Notes under the pieces: model-generated
The model's input: the letters and a program-made list of their open reading frames with translations, nothing else
Told to the model about the DNA's origin: nothing
Databases searched by the model: none
Translations under genes and position numbers: made by a program
NCBI GenBank assembly: GCA_001915385.1
Contig: MNQK01000029.1
Coordinates: forward strand, 37,607-101,606
Direction of reading: 5' to 3'
DNA: 64,000 nt
DNA from: Bacteroidales bacterium 52_46
GTDB taxonomy: Bacteria; Bacteroidota; Bacteroidia; Bacteroidales; Muribaculaceae
Shown: positions 61,564 to 64,000 of the stretch, one piece after another
How the letters are laid out: every line of letters starts with the position of its first letter
How positions within the stretch are numbered: position 1 is the first letter of the stretch

Positions 61564-63120
61564 ATGAGATATTCCATTCTGATGATGATTGCCGTGTTGC
61601 TGGCGACCTCGTGTGCAGGTAAATCCGACGGCTCCATTAAGAAAAATACACCCGACGCCTCCGTATCATTGACACGCCGCGCATGGGAGATGCGACGCGA
61701 CGGGTTTCCTGTCGACAGCATCATACTGGTGCAGGAGAAGGCGGTAGAGGAACTAAGGAATGGCACTTCGCCCGACAATCCGGTGGAAGTGCTGGAGCAG
61801 ATGGGTTATCTGTACAATATCGCAGGCGATTATGCCTCGGCGTTGAAATACTATGAAGAAGCCACGGATTCACTTAAGGCACATTCTATTGACGAAAGAA
61901 ATGACGGCGCCATACAGCTGTTCGGCGACCTGTCGTCGCTTTACGCGTTTCTCGGCATGCCGGAGCAGGCACTCGCATTCAGCGACAGTGCCATAGTGGA
62001 AAGCCGGCGGCAGAATGGCGCGATGTTGAGCGACGTATATCGTTTCCGGGCCGGAATATATGAGCTTGACGATAAAGTAGAGGAGGCGATGAAGTGTTAC
62101 GGCCTTGCACTGCGGGCTGTCGACAACGGTACGCCCCGTACTGACCCCGAGCTGCTTAAGGCTCTTATCCTGAGCGAGAGGGCGCACCTCCTGATAAATG
62201 CCTACCCCGACAACCGTGACTCGGTGGCGCTGGCCGTGTCTATCCTTGAAAATACTGTGGAATATGACGAGTTTGACACCGCCGACAGGGTGTATGCTCT
62301 CGGGCTCGGATATGTCAAGCAGGGAAAGACTGACAAGGGCATCGCGCTCCTCCAGGAAGCCGCCGATAGCTATCGCCGCCAGGAGGACATGGAGCGAATC
62401 CATGTGGCCAACACGGCATTGCTTGAAGTCTATGCGCTACACGGTATGTGCCGTGAGCTTCAGGCACTTGTGCCGCAATATATAGAGGATGCCGAACGTG
62501 CGGCGCAGGAGGAGCAGTCGTCGGCGCTGATAAGCGCGATGGTGAAATATGATATAAAATCGACTGAGGACCGCAATCATATCCTCCTGCTCCAGCTTGA
62601 GGTGGAACAGGAGAAGAAGCTCATTATCTACGGCATAGCGTTCGTGGTGATAATCATACTGCTTGGCGTTGCAGTGATATTCTGGCAGCGCAGCCGTCTG
62701 CTTAACCAGAAGCGTCTGCTGCAGCAGAAAGAACTGGAAGGTCTCGGCGAGTCAAACGACATGCTCAACAAGCGTGTGGATATTCTCGAAAAAGACCTTA
62801 CGGCGGGCATGAACTCCAACAGCTCCATACTTTCCGACCCGCAGCTCATCACGGGCAAGGAGGAGGGTCGTTTCCGCCGGGCGTTCAATGTGCTGTTCCC
62901 CAATTTCATACCGTTGCTCAAAAAGGATTATCCGCGTCTGACGCCCAACGACGAACTGCTGTGCATGCTGCTTTACCTGAAACATACCACCGAAGAAGTA
63001 TCGATATACCTGGGAATCTCGAAGGCGAGTGTCAACTCGGCGCGCTATCGCCTGCGCACCAAGTTCGCGCTCCCCAAGGATATGGAGCTTGACACCTTCA
63101 TCGCCGGTCGGAGCGTGTGA
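61564..63120 (+). CDS. Membrane-spanning TPR regulator with C-terminal HTH domain
   Basis: 518 residues. The N-terminus has a lipobox-like LLATSC (Cys17). TPR repeats fill about 70-330 ('LEQMGYLYNIAGDYASALKYYEEATDSL'). A single transmembrane helix lies near 353-375 (IIYGIAFVVIIILLGVAVIF), followed by a coiled coil with several Leu/Gln/Lys repeats (378-410). A LuxR-like helix-turn-helix ends the protein ('LTPNDELLCMLLYLKHTTEEVSIYLGISKASVNSARYRLR', about 459-500). The sensor would be outside and the DNA-binding domain inside, a design known in Bacteroidetes. Divergent position suggests it controls the fimbrial operon. Confidence 0.85.
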   Translation: MRYSILMMIAVLLATSCAGKSDGSIKKNTPDASVSLTRRAWEMRRDGFPVDSIILVQEKAVEELRNGTSPDNPVEVLEQMGYLYNIAGDYASALKYYEEATDSLKAHSIDERNDGAIQLFGDLSSLYAFLGMPEQALAFSDSAIVESRRQNGAMLSDVYRFRAGIYELDDKVEEAMKCYGLALRAVDNGTPRTDPELLKALILSERAHLLINAYPDNRDSVALAVSILENTVEYDEFDTADRVYALGLGYVKQGKTDKGIALLQEAADSYRRQEDMERIHVANTALLEVYALHGMCRELQALVPQYIEDAERAAQEEQSSALISAMVKYDIKSTEDRNHILLLQLEVEQEKKLIIYGIAFVVIIILLGVAVIFWQRSRLLNQKRLLQQKELEGLGESNDMLNKRVDILEKDLTAGMNSNSSILSDPQLITGKEEGRFRRAFNVLFPNFIPLLKKDYPRLTPNDELLCMLLYLKHTTEEVSIYLGISKASVNSARYRLRTKFALPKDMELDTFIAGRSV

Positions 63121-63173
63121 CAGTTCGGTTGACGGAGGGTCGCAATTTGTTTTTGAAAAAATCGCTTAAGGTG

Positions 63174-63204
63174 TTGCATAAGAAAAATAAAACTATTACC
63201 TTTG
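63174..63204 (+). promoter_or_regulatory. Promoter of tRNA-Asn
   Basis: TTG (63174-63176) lies 20 bp before TACCTTTG (63197-63204), a textbook pair for this phylum. Confidence 0.75.
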
Positions 63205-63256
63205 CGGAGTAAAAACGCGATGAAGCCATTGGCAATGTATCGTGTGATTGCAAAAA

Positions 63257-63330
63257 GCTTCAGTAGCTCAGTTGGTTAGAGCACCTGACTGTTAATCAGG
63301 GGGTCGTTGGTTCAAGCCCATCCTGAAGCG
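63257..63330 (+). tRNA. tRNA-Asn (anticodon GTT)
   Basis: Acceptor GCTTCAG/CTGAAGC pairs fully, D stem GCTC/GAGC, anticodon stem CCTGA/TCAGG with loop CTGTTAA (anticodon 63291-63293), T loop TTCAAGC. The T stem GTTGG/CCATC has one U-U mismatch. The CCA end is not fully encoded. Asn identity follows from GTT. Confidence 0.95.
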
Positions 63331-63381
63331 CAAAAAGAAGAAAGAGATGTCGACACCGGCATCTCTTTCTTCTTTTTGCGC
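63328..63381 (+). terminator. Terminator hairpin starting inside the tRNA 3' end
   Basis: The 22 bp 63328-63349 (GCGCAAAAAGAAGAAAGAGA..) are the exact inverse of 63360-63381, with a 10-base loop. The T-rich strand lies in the 3' arm. Confidence 0.75.
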
Positions 63382-63387
63382 CGGGCA

Positions 63388-63450
63388 GTGGAGCGGGGAC
63401 GTCCCGTCCCCGTGGTAACTTCCAGTGAGTAAAATAATACCACGGGGGTG
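63388..63450. repeat. Family A element, diverged
   Basis: GTGGAGCGGGGACGTCCCGT with its mirror, the GTGGTAACTTCCAGT linker, and the stump AATAATACCACGGGGGTGTT of a right hairpin. Confidence 0.7.
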
Positions 63451-63518
63451 TTGCAAAACTTATAATATATGCCTCAATCCGAAATTACAGTGCATATTCC
63501 ACTTCCCATTTAATATCG

Positions 63519-63627
63519 CTTTCCGCGGTTAAAAACCGCGGCTACTATAACGCTCTATGAGTCAATCACGTAGTAGCCGCGGTTTCTTTGCGGAGCAAAG
63601 CGCCAAAGGCGATGATTAACCGCGGAC
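63519..63627. repeat. Family B palindrome with an inserted segment
   Basis: CTTTCCGCGGTTAAAAACCG...CTACTA on the left and TAGTAGCCGCGGTTT on the right, but the right arm is split by about 30 bp (CTTTGCGGAGCAAAGCGCC...) before TTAACCGCGGA resumes. Confidence 0.8.
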
Positions 63628-63708
63628 AACGAAGGCGGCAATTGTCATAGTGTCATGCACTGCAATTTCGGCTTGAGCCTAATATATTGCAAGTATGATG
63701 TGCTATCT

Positions 63709-63725
63709 TGTAGGGCTGCGCCCCA
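63709..63725. repeat. Family C half element
   Basis: TGTAGGGCTGCGCCCC, then AATGCTGTTTACTTAG, a junction also found in Family A arms (21597-21610). Confidence 0.5.
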
Positions 63726-63747
63726 ATGCTGTTTACTTAGGCTCTAA

Positions 63748-64000
63748 GCGTCCAGAGGACGCTGATTATTCGTAACCCCGTATGCCGGAGTGAAACGGAG
63801 GCATGCGGGGAATAATGGATATATATAGCTGTGGCGTCCGGAGGACGCCGATTTACTTAGCTATCAGCCTTTTATTATAAATGAAGTGATGTAAATCGGC
63901 GTCCTCCGGACGCCACTTCCGATATGATTACTTGCCCCGCACGCCTTCGCAAGCTTCGGCGTACGGGGTTACGCATAATCGACGTCCTGCGGACGTCACG
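63748..64000. repeat. Family G compound palindrome running to the window edge
   Basis: A perfect 26-bp inverted repeat (63831-63856 and 63891-63916) surrounds a 34-bp AT-rich centre. Outside it, weaker mirrored blocks pair: CCCCGTATGCC.../GGCGTACGGGG, and GCGTCCAGAGGACGC (63748) against GACGTCCTGCGGACGTC (63981). No coding sequence is seen after the tRNA terminator (63382-64000). Confidence 0.8.

Overview
The window reads as chromosomal DNA of a member of the Bacteroidales, possibly Muribaculaceae (the family is inference; no rRNA is present). Supporting signs are a one-piece SecDF, the type IX secretion (T9SS) regulators PorX and PorW/SprE, a Mfa/FimB-type fimbrial operon, BspA-like leucine-rich repeats, a BACON domain, a nucleoside kinase carrying an N-terminal TGS-like region, and many promoters with the Bacteroidetes sigma pattern (TTTG or TTG about 19-20 bp before TAnnTTTG).

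Layout. 1-4.1 kb (minus): a CotH-type surface protein cut by the window edge and two Fe-S redox proteins. 4.1-11.8 kb (minus): a secreted endonuclease I, a large outer-membrane beta-barrel protein and a leucine-rich-repeat surface protein. 12-19.8 kb (minus): a nucleoside kinase, then an RND efflux operon (adaptor, pump, TolC). 20.3-21.5 kb (plus): a HipA-like kinase overlapping a DUF3037 gene. 21.9-28.7 kb (minus): secDF, pdxA, the remnant of an iron alcohol dehydrogenase (plus strand), and a dtd-mazG-deoC operon. 29.1-34.7 kb (plus): rimP-nusA-infB, then folK. 34.7-44.7 kb (minus): a LolC/E-like permease, two large secreted multidomain proteins, rbfA, trmD, birA, tsaE. 44.7-49.5 kb (minus): porX and porW. 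49.6-61 kb (minus): a seven-gene fimbrial operon. 61.5-63.1 kb (plus): a membrane-spanning TPR/HTH regulator divergent from the fimbriae. 63.2 kb: tRNA-Asn(GTT). 63.4-64 kb: a pile of palindromic repeats.

Two themes link the genes. First, T9SS: four secreted proteins end in short C-terminal domains of the Por sorting type, a fifth (CotH) is probably similar, and PorX and PorW lie in the same window. Second, the fimbrial locus: the operon and its divergent regulator flank a 233-bp segment bounded by a perfect 23-bp inverted repeat, the layout expected of an invertible, phase-variable promoter.

The intergenic DNA is unusually structured. I see several palindromic repeat families, a 170-bp MITE-like element, and a class of arrays kept in a 9-bp register, built mostly from short palindromes (GTCNGAC, CTCNGAG, TAGCTA) separated by 2-3 free bases. 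Some of these repeats have entered coding sequence in frame (porW, mazG and a fimbrial-operon lipoprotein).
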